Positions 41,628-50,786 of a stretch of DNA of 59,645 nucleotides are shown here, piece after piece. The number at the start of each line of letters is the position of its first letter. The first letter of the stretch is position 1. The notes below the pieces were generated by a model that saw nothing but the letters and a program-made list of their open reading frames with translations, searched no databases and was not told the origin of the DNA. This stretch comes from a virus, in IMG/VR virus record IMGVR_UViG_3300032073_003021, positions 1 through 59,645 of that record; one strand, written 5' to 3'. The position numbers and the translations under genes were made by a program.

Positions 41628-44123
41628 ATGAACTTTTATACTTACGCACGTCATTACGGTGACAAAGTCCTCGTTCGAGGCATTAAAGATGGTAAGCGTT
41701 TTGTTTCAAGACAAGACTTCAGGCCAACCCTATTTGTTAAATCTAACAAACCTTCAGAATACAAATCCATTTATGGTGAGAACTTAGCACCTATACAATT
41801 CGACGGCAACAAAGCCGCTAATGAATTCTTTGATAACTACAAAGACGTATCTAATTATCCTATATACGGACAAAACTATTATGCGTATCAATACATAACA
41901 GAAAAATATCCTGGTGTTGTTGATTGGGACAAAAAACATATTTCAATATGGTCTATGGATATAGAAACAACAGCAGACGGAGGGTTTCCTAATGTAGATA
42001 ATCCTACTGAACAGCTCTTAGTTATTACAATGCAGGATAATCTCAGTAAAAAGATAAAAACATTTGGTTTACATAGTTGGACACCAGGTGAAGAAACAAA
42101 AGACTTAGATGTTGATTACGTTCATTGTAAAGATGAATATACTCTATTGAAAACATTCTTAGAGTGGTGGCAGGATAATTGTCCCGATGTTATTACAGGT
42201 TGGAACTCAGCATTGTTTGATATTCCTTACTTGTTGGCTAGAACAGAACGTATATTAGGAGAAGGCGAACATAAAAAGTTTTCTCCCTTTGGACTTGTAA
42301 ACAAGCGTCCTATTAGATTCCAAACTAGGGAGATGACAGCATTTGAAATTACAGGTGTTGCACAATTAGATTACCTAGACTTATATAAGAAGTTTACTTA
42401 TGTTACTCGTGAATCCTACAAACTAGATTTTATTGCTGAAACAGAACTTGGTGAGAAAAAACTTGAATCGGGTTACGAAACATTCAAGGAGTTTTATGAT
42501 AATGACTGGAATAGATTTGTAGATTATAATATCATTGATACAGTTCTTATTGATAAACTTGAGGATAAAATGAAACTTATTGAACTTGCACTTACAATGG
42601 CATATGACGCCAAGTGTAATTACAATGATGTTTATTCAGCAGTTAGAACTTGGGATAGTATCCTTTATAATCACCTGTGGGAGAAAAACATTGTTCTTCA
42701 TCAAGGTGGTGGACGTAAGGAACGACAAATAGAAGGTGCCTTTGTACAAGAGCCCGTGCCAGGTGGTTATGATTGGGTATCATCATTCGATGCTACAAGT
42801 CTATATCCTAGTATTATTATGCAATACAATATGAGTCCTGAGACTATTGTTCCTGGATTTAAATATGATGTAAGTGTAGATGACTTATTAGATAGATATA
42901 AACTAGATAAACTTAAAGAGAAAAACTATGCCATGGCAGCTAATGGTGTATGTTTCTCCCGTGAGAAAAAAGGTTTATTTCCTGAGATAGTACAAAAGTT
43001 CTTTGATGACAGATTAAGATACAAAAAACTTATGCAGGATGCACAGCGTAAATATCAAGAAACAGGTGCCAAGGCATATCAGAATGAGGTTAGTAAGTAT
43101 AATAATTTCCAGATGGCTCGTAAGATTCAATTAAACAGTTTATATGGTGCGTTGGCTAATCAATACTTTAGGTTTTATGATGATAGAATTGCTGAAGGTA
43201 TTACTATGTCAGGACAATTAATTATCCGTGATACTGCTAAAGCTCTTGATGTGTTTATGAATAAAGTATGTGGCACAGAGGATAAAGTTTATTCGTTCTA
43301 TTCTGATACAGATTCTTGTTATGTAACATTACAAGATATGGTTACAAACTTCTTTGCAGACAAACCTAAAGACAAGGTACTTGACTTGTTAGATAGAATT
43401 GGTACAGATAAAATAGAACCTGCTATCGATAATGCGATGGTTAAGTTGGCAAACTATACAAATGCCTTTGAGAAAAAGATAGATTTCAAGCGTGAGGTAA
43501 TTGCAGATAAAGGTATATGGGTTGCTAAAAAACGTTATGCACTTAATGTATTAGATGACGAAGGATTACGTCTTACAAAACCTAAACTAAAAATTATGGG
43601 ACTAGAAATTGTTAGAAGTTCTACTCCAATGGTTGTCAGAGACGCTTTGAGAGAGGCAGTTCGTTTAGTTCTTACAAGTGATGAGAAAACATTACAAGAA
43701 TATATTGAAAATGTTAAAGACAATTTCAACAAACAATCTCCTGAGGAAGTAGCATTCCCTCGAGGTTGTAACAATCTTAAAAAATATGAGACAAGTAATG
43801 GGATATATGCGAAGGGTACTCCTATTCATGTCCGTGGTGCTTTACTTTACAATTCACAGTTGGCTAAAAATAAACTTGGTTACAAATATGAAAAGGTACA
43901 AGATGGTGATAAAATTAAATTCTTGTATCTCAAAGAGCCTAATTCAATAGGAGAAAATACAATTGCTTTCGTAACAAAATTGCCTGATGAGTTTGCTCTA
44001 AAACAATATGTGGATTATGAAACAATATTTACTAAGGCATTTTTAGATCCTTTATCTAACATTGTACAACCTTTAGGTTGGAATACAGAAGAACAGGCAA
44101 GTTTAGAGGACTTATTTTCATAA
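41628..44123 (+). CDS. 43: DNA polymerase gp43 (family B)
   Basis: An 831-residue polymerase (T4 gp43 898). Exonuclease motifs SMDIETTADGG, GWNSALFDIPYL and DYNIIDTVLIDKL; polymerase motifs FDATSLYPSIIMQYNMSPE (A), KIQLNSLYGALANQYF (B) and YSDTDSCYVTL (C). It replicates the phage genome with gp45/44/62. The C-terminal LEDLFS is probably the clamp-binding peptide. Stop overlaps the next start. Confidence 0.98.
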   Translation: MNFYTYARHYGDKVLVRGIKDGKRFVSRQDFRPTLFVKSNKPSEYKSIYGENLAPIQFDGNKAANEFFDNYKDVSNYPIYGQNYYAYQYITEKYPGVVDWDKKHISIWSMDIETTADGGFPNVDNPTEQLLVITMQDNLSKKIKTFGLHSWTPGEETKDLDVDYVHCKDEYTLLKTFLEWWQDNCPDVITGWNSALFDIPYLLARTERILGEGEHKKFSPFGLVNKRPIRFQTREMTAFEITGVAQLDYLDLYKKFTYVTRESYKLDFIAETELGEKKLESGYETFKEFYDNDWNRFVDYNIIDTVLIDKLEDKMKLIELALTMAYDAKCNYNDVYSAVRTWDSILYNHLWEKNIVLHQGGGRKERQIEGAFVQEPVPGGYDWVSSFDATSLYPSIIMQYNMSPETIVPGFKYDVSVDDLLDRYKLDKLKEKNYAMAANGVCFSREKKGLFPEIVQKFFDDRLRYKKLMQDAQRKYQETGAKAYQNEVSKYNNFQMARKIQLNSLYGALANQYFRFYDDRIAEGITMSGQLIIRDTAKALDVFMNKVCGTEDKVYSFYSDTDSCYVTLQDMVTNFFADKPKDKVLDLLDRIGTDKIEPAIDNAMVKLANYTNAFEKKIDFKREVIADKGIWVAKKRYALNVLDDEGLRLTKPKLKIMGLEIVRSSTPMVVRDALREAVRLVLTSDEKTLQEYIENVKDNFNKQSPEEVAFPRGCNNLKKYETSNGIYAKGTPIHVRGALLYNSQLAKNKLGYKYEKVQDGDKIKFLYLKEPNSIGENTIAFVTKLPDEFALKQYVDYETIFTKAFLDPLSNIVQPLGWNTEEQASLEDLFS

Positions 44124-44992
44124 TGGCTAATGTTATTACTCCAGGTTTTACAACATTAATTACAGGAGGTTGCTCCTTTACTGAAGACGCAGTGCAAGGT
44201 AACTCTTGGCCAAGTCATGTTGCAAATAACTTTGCTTTAAACTTAAAAAACACAGCAGTATCAGGAATAGGAAATAGAAATATAGCAAGACGTGTAATAC
44301 ATATGGTAGAAAAAGAACTACAGGAACCTGGCATAAAGAATAGGAATATCCTTGTAGGAATATGTTGGTCAACATCTGCTAGAACTGAATATTTTAAAAG
44401 AGATATTCCTAGCGAACAATTAGGATTCAGGCATTGGACAAAATTTGTTTATGAAGCAGTAGGTGATTGGGTATCAATAAATCATAATTGGTTACAGAAA
44501 GGTGCTAAGGATTCTGAAATATATTATAAATGGTTTCACGACGCACTTGGAGGAGTAATCAACACATTAGAATCAATAATGTGGGTACAAAATTATTTGA
44601 ATACAAAAGGCATTGATTATTTTATGACTTCAATGAGCCCATCAACTTTTGGAAATGCAGGACAAAATTGGCTAGGAACTGATGGTTTCTTTGATATTGA
44701 CTTTACTAAAGGTGATGGAAATATTAGTTGGTTGTTCAATGCTATTAAATCACAAGAACATAGATGGCTACCAGTAGACAGTTATTGGGATTGGATGTTT
44801 GAACAAAATAATCAGGACCTATTTAAAGAGGATGAATACAATCCTGCTATATGGAATAAGTTAATTGAGTATATAGACCATACAGGTAAAACAAAACAGA
44901 ATTATCCTGGTTGGCATCCTAGTCCAAAAGGACATAGAATATTTACACAAGATATTATTATACCGTACTTAGAGGAGAAATATAAATGGTAG
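44123..44992 (+). CDS. SGNH-hydrolase-like protein
   Basis: ATG 44123 (TAATG overlap with gp43) gives 289 residues. ITGGCSFTEDAVQGNSWP corresponds to SGNH block I (a GCS variant of GDS), AVSGIGNRNIARRV to block II/III, and GWHPSPKGHRIF at the end to the catalytic DxxH-like block V (here W-H-P-S-P-K-G-H). Such proteins deacylate or deacetylate sugars, lipids or other esters. Active-site variation leaves catalysis uncertain. Confidence 0.7.
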   Translation: MANVITPGFTTLITGGCSFTEDAVQGNSWPSHVANNFALNLKNTAVSGIGNRNIARRVIHMVEKELQEPGIKNRNILVGICWSTSARTEYFKRDIPSEQLGFRHWTKFVYEAVGDWVSINHNWLQKGAKDSEIYYKWFHDALGGVINTLESIMWVQNYLNTKGIDYFMTSMSPSTFGNAGQNWLGTDGFFDIDFTKGDGNISWLFNAIKSQEHRWLPVDSYWDWMFEQNNQDLFKEDEYNPAIWNKLIEYIDHTGKTKQNYPGWHPSPKGHRIFTQDIIIPYLEEKYKW

Positions 44993-45141
44993 GCAAAGAC
45001 GAAAGAGATAGTCATTTTAAAATTAGTATGATTAAGAGTGGCGTAAGAATTGGCGCTTGTATCTGGGGACTATGGATGATAGAAGTTATGTTAGTAGGAT
45101 TTTTATTAGCAGAAATATTAGGAATTTACGAGGAGTTATAA
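44986..45141 (+). CDS. Small membrane protein
   Basis: A 51-residue protein with GAGGAG Shine-Dalgarno, starting inside the end of the SGNH-like gene. Residues about 20-45 are hydrophobic (GACIWGLWMIEVMLVGFLLA). The next gene begins right after its stop. Function unknown. Confidence 0.6.
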   Translation: MVGKDERDSHFKISMIKSGVRIGACIWGLWMIEVMLVGFLLAEILGIYEEL

Positions 45142-45324
45142 ATGGGAACGAATGCTTGGAGAAAGAAAGGCATAAATGCTAGAAGGGAGGGTGCTTTAGA
45201 AAGACTTAGGGCATCTAAATTTACACCTAAAATTGTTAAGGGAAAAGAACGCAATGAAGAGAACTGGACAAAGAAGAAGGAAGAACAAATCGCGACACTT
45301 GAATCCAGAATTAGAGGCGCATAA
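45142..45324 (+). CDS. Small charged protein of unknown function
   Basis: A 60-residue Arg/Lys/Glu-rich protein (GTNAWRKKGINARREGALER and so on) with GAGGAG upstream; it starts directly after the preceding stop. Helical, no cysteines, no motif. Probably real because of spacing and Shine-Dalgarno. Confidence 0.5.
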   Translation: MGTNAWRKKGINARREGALERLRASKFTPKIVKGKERNEENWTKKKEEQIATLESRIRGA

Positions 45325-45424
45325 GGTTAAGTTTCAAGAGAAACGAATCAAGGATCAAGAAAAAGAGATTGAAGAACAATGGAAACGAATACATGAAACT
45401 ATTGATATGTGGACTTCCGGGTAG
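45254..45424 (+). CDS. Small coiled-coil protein, tentative
   Basis: From ATG 45254 the frame gives 56 residues, overlapping the previous gene by 71 bases and the kinase start by 32. The Lys/Glu-rich pattern (RIKDQEKEIEEQWKRIHE) predicts a coiled coil. Such large overlaps are unusual here, and the Shine-Dalgarno is moderate, so the call is doubtful. Confidence 0.35.
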   Translation: MKRTGQRRRKNKSRHLNPELEAHKVKFQEKRIKDQEKEIEEQWKRIHETIDMWTSG

Positions 45425-45833
45425 TGGTAAAACTACACTAGCTAGAGAACTGGCATATTACTTTTGCGTACCACATTTTAACGCAGATACTATTCGAGAA
45501 CATTTTAATGATTGGGACTTTACAGAAGAAGGAAGAGAAAGACAAGCATGGCGCTTTGCAAATGATTATCCATTTGGAATCTTCGACTTTGTTTGTCCTT
45601 TAAAAAAGTACCGCAGTATTGTACACCCAGATTACGTCATATGGATGGATACAATAAAAGAAGGAAGGTTTGAAGACACAAATAAAATCTTTGAGCCGTT
45701 AGAGGAATATGACATACGAGTAGATAAATGGATAAACATAAACCAACTACGCAAATGCTTGGAAGATTCCAACCCTGGCATGCAGGGCATACAGAACTTT
45801 TTAAGCGAGCAATTTCCAAGACTGGTCAAGTAA
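45393..45833 (+). CDS. P-loop nucleotide kinase, adenylylsulfate-kinase-like
   Basis: A 146-residue protein from ATG 45393: Walker A LICGLPGSGKTTLA (residues 4-17), FNADTIREHFNDWDF and later FDFVCPLKKYRSIVHPD. The layout is that of APS kinase or a related small-molecule kinase (polynucleotide kinase-like P-loop fold). It overlaps the following nucleotidyltransferase by 106 bases in another frame. The substrate is not readable. Confidence 0.7.
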   Translation: MKLLICGLPGSGKTTLARELAYYFCVPHFNADTIREHFNDWDFTEEGRERQAWRFANDYPFGIFDFVCPLKKYRSIVHPDYVIWMDTIKEGRFEDTNKIFEPLEEYDIRVDKWININQLRKCLEDSNPGMQGIQNFLSEQFPRLVK

Positions 45834-46090
45834 TAATACTTCTAAGGGACATGGAAATAAATGAAGATAATCCTTACAGTGCTGTTCAAAGGACAGAACT
45901 AATTAAGGTTGAACTAGAAAATGAAGGGTATGAATATGGAGAACAATACGAAATCATGGTAGTACCTAACATTACGCATATAACTTATGGAAGAGACGTA
46001 GGTTATAAAATTGAACAAGAACATTTAGATGCTGATATAGAAAATATCTCAGCAACTAAAATTAGAAAACAGGGGTGGCTTAACAGGTGA
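45728..46090 (+). CDS. HxGH nucleotidyltransferase
   Basis: A 120-residue protein of the cytidylyltransferase/NMN-adenylyltransferase class: LGRFQPWHAGHTELFKRA (HAGH) and, near the C-terminus, ISATKIRKQ, which matches ISxTxxR. It transfers a nucleotide to a phosphate-bearing substrate. The overlap with the kinase gene suggests the two act in one pathway (for example activation of a small molecule). Two other HxGH proteins occur at 53803 and 56797. Confidence 0.8.
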   Translation: MDKHKPTTQMLGRFQPWHAGHTELFKRAISKTGQVIILLRDMEINEDNPYSAVQRTELIKVELENEGYEYGEQYEIMVVPNITHITYGRDVGYKIEQEHLDADIENISATKIRKQGWLNR

Positions 46091-46863
46091 AAGTAGCAAT
46101 AATTGGTTACGGTTTTGTAGGTAAAGCAACGCATAGATTGTTAAGTAAAACTCCTACATTTGAAGTTTTAATTCAAGACCCTGCTTTGGGTCATGAAATT
46201 AAAAATTGGTCAGGTGTTGAGTATGCTTTTATTTGTGTACCAACAAATCAAAAAACAGGTATACATAATGACGGTAAGTTAGACGTGTCGATAGTACACA
46301 CCATTCTAAAAACTCTACCGGAACACGTCCAACCTGTCATTAGAAGCACACTCGGCCCTGACCAAACCCTTTTTATTGTGGAACAATTTTATCCTTGTCC
46401 TATTATTATGCCAGAGTTTTTACGAGAAAACCATTGGAAGGCAGATGTGGACAACGATAGTATAGATATTATAATAGGAAGTTACAATACAGATCCTAGA
46501 GGTTTAGTATACGCATTAAGGTCTTTAAATAGGAACATAAAAATTACAAATCCTGTTACAGCATCAATGATTAAGATGGGAAGAAATGCTGCACTGGCAA
46601 TGAAAGTTGCACTGGCAAATGATTTTTATGATATATGTAAAAATAACGGTGCTGACTTTGATGTCTTTGTAGAACATCTAAAGGAAGATCCAAACTTAGG
46701 GGGTACGCATTGGGACGTACCAGGACATGATAATAAAAGAGGTTTTGGTGGAACTTGTTTACCAAAGGACTTGACACACACTTCAACTTTATGTTATCAT
46801 ACAAACAATATTATGGAAACGGCTGTAATGGCCAACAAAGAAAGAAGGAGTGATTATGAGTAA
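46087..46863 (+). CDS. UDP-glucose/GDP-mannose dehydrogenase family, shortened
   Basis: A 258-residue protein from GTG 46087. Rossmann motif IIGYGFVGKATH, YAFICVPTNQKTG, TSMIKMGRNAALAMKVALAN-type central helix (KMGRNAALAMKVALANDF) and active-site GFGGTCLPKDL (Cys224). Full-length enzymes (about 390-450 residues) have a third, substrate-binding domain after this point, which is missing. It could be a minimal enzyme or one using a different substrate. Overlaps uvsX start slightly. Confidence 0.8.
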   Translation: MKVAIIGYGFVGKATHRLLSKTPTFEVLIQDPALGHEIKNWSGVEYAFICVPTNQKTGIHNDGKLDVSIVHTILKTLPEHVQPVIRSTLGPDQTLFIVEQFYPCPIIMPEFLRENHWKADVDNDSIDIIIGSYNTDPRGLVYALRSLNRNIKITNPVTASMIKMGRNAALAMKVALANDFYDICKNNGADFDVFVEHLKEDPNLGGTHWDVPGHDNKRGFGGTCLPKDLTHTSTLCYHTNNIMETAVMANKERRSDYE

Positions 46864-47932
46864 TTTAGTTGATAGATTACAGAAAAACAGCACAATTAGA
46901 GAGACTGCTGTTTTATCTGATTCTAAATTTTTTAATGATAAGGACTTGATACAAACATCTGTTCCAGCAGTTAATGTAGCATTGAGTGGAAAACTTGATG
47001 GAGGATTAACGCCAGGACTTACAGTATTTGCAGGCCCTAGTAAACATTTTAAAACAGCATTTGGTATGTTGTTAGCAAAAAGTTTTTTAGACAAGTATGA
47101 AGACGGAGTAATACTATTTTATGATAGTGAGTTTGGTGCTCCACAATCCTACTTTGAAACTTTTAAAATTGATACAAACAGAGTAGTTCATGTTCCTATT
47201 GCAGACATTGAACAACTTAAACATGATGTCATGGCACAGTTGAATCAATTAGAACGTGAAGACAATGTTATGATTGTTGTTGATTCCGTAGGAAACTTAG
47301 CGAGTAAGAAAGAAGTAGAAGATGCCTTAGAAGGTAAAAGTGTAGCAGACATGACAAGGGCTAAACAAATGAAGTCCTTATTCAGAATGATTACACCTCA
47401 CTTAACAATTAAAGACATTCCTGCTATTGTTATTAATCACACATACAAAGAAATAGGATTGTTTCCTAAAGATGTTGTATCAGGTGGTACAGGAATTTAT
47501 TACTCAGCAGATAATATTTTTATTATTGGTAGGAGACAACAAAAAACAGGAACAGAAGTTACAGGTTATGAATTTGTAATTAATGTTGAGAAGTCTAGAT
47601 TTGTTAGAGAGAAGTCTAAAATTCCTGTTGAAGTAACATGGGAATCTGGTATTAGTAAGTGGTCAGGATTATTGGATATGGCATTAGAATCTGGTCACGT
47701 TATTAAACCTAGTAATGGTTGGTATCAGAAAAGTAATCCCGAAACAGGAGAGGTACTTCCTGAGGCAAAAATAAGACAAAAAGATACATATAAGAAAGAG
47801 TTCTGGCTCCCTATATTAAAAGATCCTACATTTACTAAGTGGGTACAGGAAAAGTACACAATGGGTGGTATTGAAATCATGGGAGAAGAAGTATCAGATG
47901 AAGATGTGGAAGCAGAATACGACAAAGTGTGA
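46856..47932 (+). CDS. uvsX: Recombinase UvsX (RecA-like)
   Basis: ATG 46856 with AAGGAG gives 358 residues (T4 UvsX 391). GLTVFAGPSKHFKTAFGMLL is the Walker A region in the T4 form (GPSKxFK), YDSEFGAPQSYFE and MIVVDSVGNLASKKE are also diagnostic. UvsX forms filaments on ssDNA for strand exchange, loaded by UvsY (14107). The next gene starts within its end. Confidence 0.97.
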   Translation: MSNLVDRLQKNSTIRETAVLSDSKFFNDKDLIQTSVPAVNVALSGKLDGGLTPGLTVFAGPSKHFKTAFGMLLAKSFLDKYEDGVILFYDSEFGAPQSYFETFKIDTNRVVHVPIADIEQLKHDVMAQLNQLEREDNVMIVVDSVGNLASKKEVEDALEGKSVADMTRAKQMKSLFRMITPHLTIKDIPAIVINHTYKEIGLFPKDVVSGGTGIYYSADNIFIIGRRQQKTGTEVTGYEFVINVEKSRFVREKSKIPVEVTWESGISKWSGLLDMALESGHVIKPSNGWYQKSNPETGEVLPEAKIRQKDTYKKEFWLPILKDPTFTKWVQEKYTMGGIEIMGEEVSDEDVEAEYDKV

Positions 47933-48068
47933 TAGGTGTAATAAAGGCATCAATCTTAAAAAAGACAAAGCGTATTGTTTCCATAATGATAACAATGAAC
48001 TTTATATCTGTGAGAAATGTGTGAAAGAAGTATATAAGGATTTTATAGAGAATGACACAGAGAGTTGA
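47898..48068 (+). CDS. Small zinc-ribbon protein
   Basis: Starting at ATG 47898 (or 47904) the product has about 56 residues with two CxxC pairs: TKCDRCNKGI and YICEKCVKEV, 20-odd residues apart, as in zinc ribbons. It lies in another frame inside the uvsX end and overlaps gp41 by 17 bases. It may bind nucleic acid or a replication protein. Start codon is uncertain. Confidence 0.6.
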   Translation: MKMWKQNTTKCDRCNKGINLKKDKAYCFHNDNNELYICEKCVKEVYKDFIENDTES

Positions 48069-49428
48069 AAAACTAATATTAGAAAACCTATTAAAGAATG
48101 ATGATTACATTCGTAAGGTTGTTCCTTTCTTAAAAGAGGAATACTTTTTAGACTATCCAGATAAAAAAGTATTTGGAGCTATACAAAAGTTCGTTGAAAA
48201 ATACAACAACACTCCTACAAAACAGGCTCTAAAAATTGCATTGGATGATGACAAGACTTTAAATGAGGATGGTCACAAACAATGTATAGAAATTATTGAT
48301 ACGCTAAATGGTAATGAAGTAGACTATCAATGGTTATTAGATGAAACAGAAAAGTTCTGTAAAGACAAGGCAATTTATTTGGGTATTATGGAAAGTATCC
48401 AGATTATTGATGGAAAGGATAAAGAAAAAGGTCCTGATGCCTTACCTGATATTTTATCTGAGGCATTACAAGTAGGTTTTGATACTAATGTAGGACACGA
48501 CTTTATAGAAGATGCCGATAAACGATATGAATATTATCATAGACTAGAAGAAAAAGTTGAGTTTGATTTAGAAATGTTCAACAAAATTACAGAAGGTGGA
48601 CTTTCTAATAAGACATTAAACATTGCACTAGCAGGCACAGGTGTAGGTAAATCGTTATTCATGTGTCATATGGCGAGTGCATGTATATCTAGAGCTAGAA
48701 ATGTATTGTATATTACATTAGAAATGTCAGAAGAAAGAATAGCAGAACGTATTGATGCTAATCTAATGAACATTCCTATTATGGAATTAAAAGATTTATC
48801 TAAGGCAATGTATGTTGAACGTATAGAAAAACTTAGAAACAAAATGGAGGGTAGGTTAATAGTTAAAGAATATCCTACAGCTTCAGCACACGCAGGACAT
48901 TTTAAGGCTCTTATTAATGAACTTAAATTAAAAAGAAACTTTAGTCCTGATATTATTTTTATAGATTACTTGAACATTTGTACAAGTTCAAGATTTAGGC
49001 CCGGTAGTAGCGCTAACTCCTATACAATTATTAAAAGTATTGCAGAGGAACTTAGGGGCTTAGCAGTGGAACAAGATGTTCCTATTGTAAGTGCTACACA
49101 AACAACTAGGGGAGGTTATAATTCTAGTGATGTTGATTTAACGGATACATCAGAAAGTTTTGGACTTCCTGCTACAGCAGACTTGATGTTTGCTTTAATT
49201 AGTACAGAAGAGTTAGAACAGATGGGACAGTTTATGGTTAAACAGTTGAAAAACAGATATGCTGATCCTACAAGAAACAAAAGATTTATGATAGGTGTTG
49301 ATAGAGCTAAAATGAAATTGTATGATTTAGAAGACTCTGCACAACAAAATATCACAGATTCAAACATTGACATTCCAGTATTTGACAGAGGAAAAGAAGA
49401 TGACAAGTTCTCAGACTTTAAGTTTTAA
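48052..49428 (+). CDS. 41: Replicative DNA helicase gp41 (DnaB-like)
   Basis: A 458-residue RecA-fold helicase (T4 gp41 475). Walker A NIALAGTGVGKSLF, Walker B DIIFIDYLNICTSS, VSATQTTRGGYNSSDVDLTD (arginine/glutamine switch) and a DnaB-like N-terminal helical domain. It unwinds DNA 5'-3' at the fork. The C-terminal tail is acidic. The next gene overlaps by 29 bases. Confidence 0.96.
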   Translation: MTQRVEKLILENLLKNDDYIRKVVPFLKEEYFLDYPDKKVFGAIQKFVEKYNNTPTKQALKIALDDDKTLNEDGHKQCIEIIDTLNGNEVDYQWLLDETEKFCKDKAIYLGIMESIQIIDGKDKEKGPDALPDILSEALQVGFDTNVGHDFIEDADKRYEYYHRLEEKVEFDLEMFNKITEGGLSNKTLNIALAGTGVGKSLFMCHMASACISRARNVLYITLEMSEERIAERIDANLMNIPIMELKDLSKAMYVERIEKLRNKMEGRLIVKEYPTASAHAGHFKALINELKLKRNFSPDIIFIDYLNICTSSRFRPGSSANSYTIIKSIAEELRGLAVEQDVPIVSATQTTRGGYNSSDVDLTDTSESFGLPATADLMFALISTEELEQMGQFMVKQLKNRYADPTRNKRFMIGVDRAKMKLYDLEDSAQQNITDSNIDIPVFDRGKEDDKFSDFKF

Positions 49429-50176
49429 TGGAGTAAAGTGGGACATTTTAAATAATCCCACAGCTATAAAGTTTGGCAAGTTTTTATGTGAACACGTGGA
49501 TACTTGCAGGGAGTTTTATTTTATAGGCGATAAAGCTGAAGAAATAAAAGACGAAATAGATAAGATTGTTTATATGTTAGGTAAAGCCCCAACTAACAAT
49601 ATGAATAAACTGCATGAACATTTTGCAGATCATGAAGATGACGATGAAATGGAAAGGTTGAACAATCTTATTCATTACTATGAATTAAGTAAAAGTAATT
49701 TTCCAGGTAGATGGGGATATTTTCCTGGTAAAAATGTGGGAGCAGAATTAGTATTAGATGATGAAGACGCTAAGCAGTTTACATTACAACGTAAACCTGG
49801 CTATTTGTATATTAATTATGCTCACGTAGGAAAACATTATGCTGAGATTGTTTTTAGTAACGATTATAAGATTAAGAAGTCTCAGTATGTGCCTCAACAT
49901 TTGGCACGTCCAAGTTTTTTCTGTTGGTTAGGCAAAGAATTTACCAAGAAACAACTTGATATGTTTGAAATGAGAGGAAAGGAGCTACACGAAAAATTGA
50001 AAACCAGATTGGAATTGCCGGAATACACAGATCCTGAGATGAGAATAGGATATATTCCATTTGCCAAACTGCAACGACATATAAATACAAATGAACTATC
50101 CAACATGCTATTAAAGCATAAGGGTAAGAATAAAAATTATATGGAGTTATTCAATGCCGGACAGAGAAGAGTTTAG
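49400..50176 (+). CDS. Conserved phage protein of unknown function
   Basis: From ATG 49400 (AAAAGAAG upstream) the protein has about 258 residues. Start SSQTLSFNGVKWDILNNPTA and end EMRIGYIPFAKLQRHI resemble a family common to marine T4-like phages (SFNGVEWDI, then GYLPL). It lies where primase gp61 might be expected, but no TOPRIM motif or zinc finger is present. His/Trp/Tyr-rich middle (GYLYINYAHVGKHYAEIVF). Function unknown. Confidence 0.7.
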   Translation: MTSSQTLSFNGVKWDILNNPTAIKFGKFLCEHVDTCREFYFIGDKAEEIKDEIDKIVYMLGKAPTNNMNKLHEHFADHEDDDEMERLNNLIHYYELSKSNFPGRWGYFPGKNVGAELVLDDEDAKQFTLQRKPGYLYINYAHVGKHYAEIVFSNDYKIKKSQYVPQHLARPSFFCWLGKEFTKKQLDMFEMRGKELHEKLKTRLELPEYTDPEMRIGYIPFAKLQRHINTNELSNMLLKHKGKNKNYMELFNAGQRRV

Positions 50177-50534
50177 AGGTGACATGAGTCGTAATGAAGT
50201 CGAAATGGACCTTAACAAGTTCATGGACTTGATTCAAGAAAACGCAGATCTCAAAACAAAGTTAGCAGAAGCAATGGCTGATTCAACTGTCAACCCCTGG
50301 CAAAAATGGGTTCATCTAGCTAGAACAGTAGACAGCTGGAGAATTTGGCCAAGGGCTTTTTTGAGTGTTTATATATTTTTAGTGTATTATGCAGCAATAT
50401 GGTTTATGGATTTACCAGAACCTAGTATGGAACAAAGTGGATTGATATCAATCCTAGTTGGTGCCGGAGCTGCATGGTTCGGATTGTATGTTAATAGCGC
50501 TGCTAAGGAGCATAGCGATAACGTTAAAAAATAA
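50154..50534 (+). CDS. Two-helix membrane protein, holin-like candidate
   Basis: A 126-residue protein. N-terminal half is soluble with a helical LIQENADLKTKLAEAM; then WPRAFLSVYIFLVYYAAIWF and ISILVGAGAAWFGLYV form two membrane segments separated by a short MDLPEPSMEQSG turn. This layout is common in phage membrane proteins, and a holin role is a reasonable guess; it is not near the spanin-like pair at 57893. Confidence 0.6.
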   Translation: MPDREEFRGDMSRNEVEMDLNKFMDLIQENADLKTKLAEAMADSTVNPWQKWVHLARTVDSWRIWPRAFLSVYIFLVYYAAIWFMDLPEPSMEQSGLISILVGAGAAWFGLYVNSAAKEHSDNVKK

Positions 50535-50555
50535 TTAATTGAAAGGAGATATATT

Positions 50556-50786
50556 ATGCCACCAAAGTTTAAACCAAGTCACAAAGAAAACGTCCGAGGT
50601 AGGGACGGGAAACCAACAGGTAGGACTTTTATAAAACACTACTATTTGAGAAACACTCCTACCCAAGAGATTATAGACGCAATTAACAAAGGCAAACGAA
50701 AGCACAGAATGAAATTTATTAATGAATTAACAAGACGTGGAGTGAAGTTAGTATGGAAGACAGAAGAAGAGATAGCGAAGCAGTAG
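50556..50786 (+). CDS. Small basic phage protein
   Basis: A 76-residue protein with strong Shine-Dalgarno AAAGGAGA. The sequence PPKFKPSHKENVRGRDGKPT, then FIKHYYLRNTPTQEIIDAIN and a Lys/Arg-rich end resembles short basic proteins of marine T4-like phages (KPxRR..., NTPTSEL). Nucleic-acid binding is likely; the function is unknown. Confidence 0.65.
   Translation: MPPKFKPSHKENVRGRDGKPTGRTFIKHYYLRNTPTQEIIDAINKGKRKHRMKFINELTRRGVKLVWKTEEEIAKQ

Noticed and set aside
49400-50176. Assignment as primase gp61 by position after gp41
   Set aside because: No TOPRIM glutamate/DxD motif or zinc finger; it better resembles an uncharacterised marine phage family.
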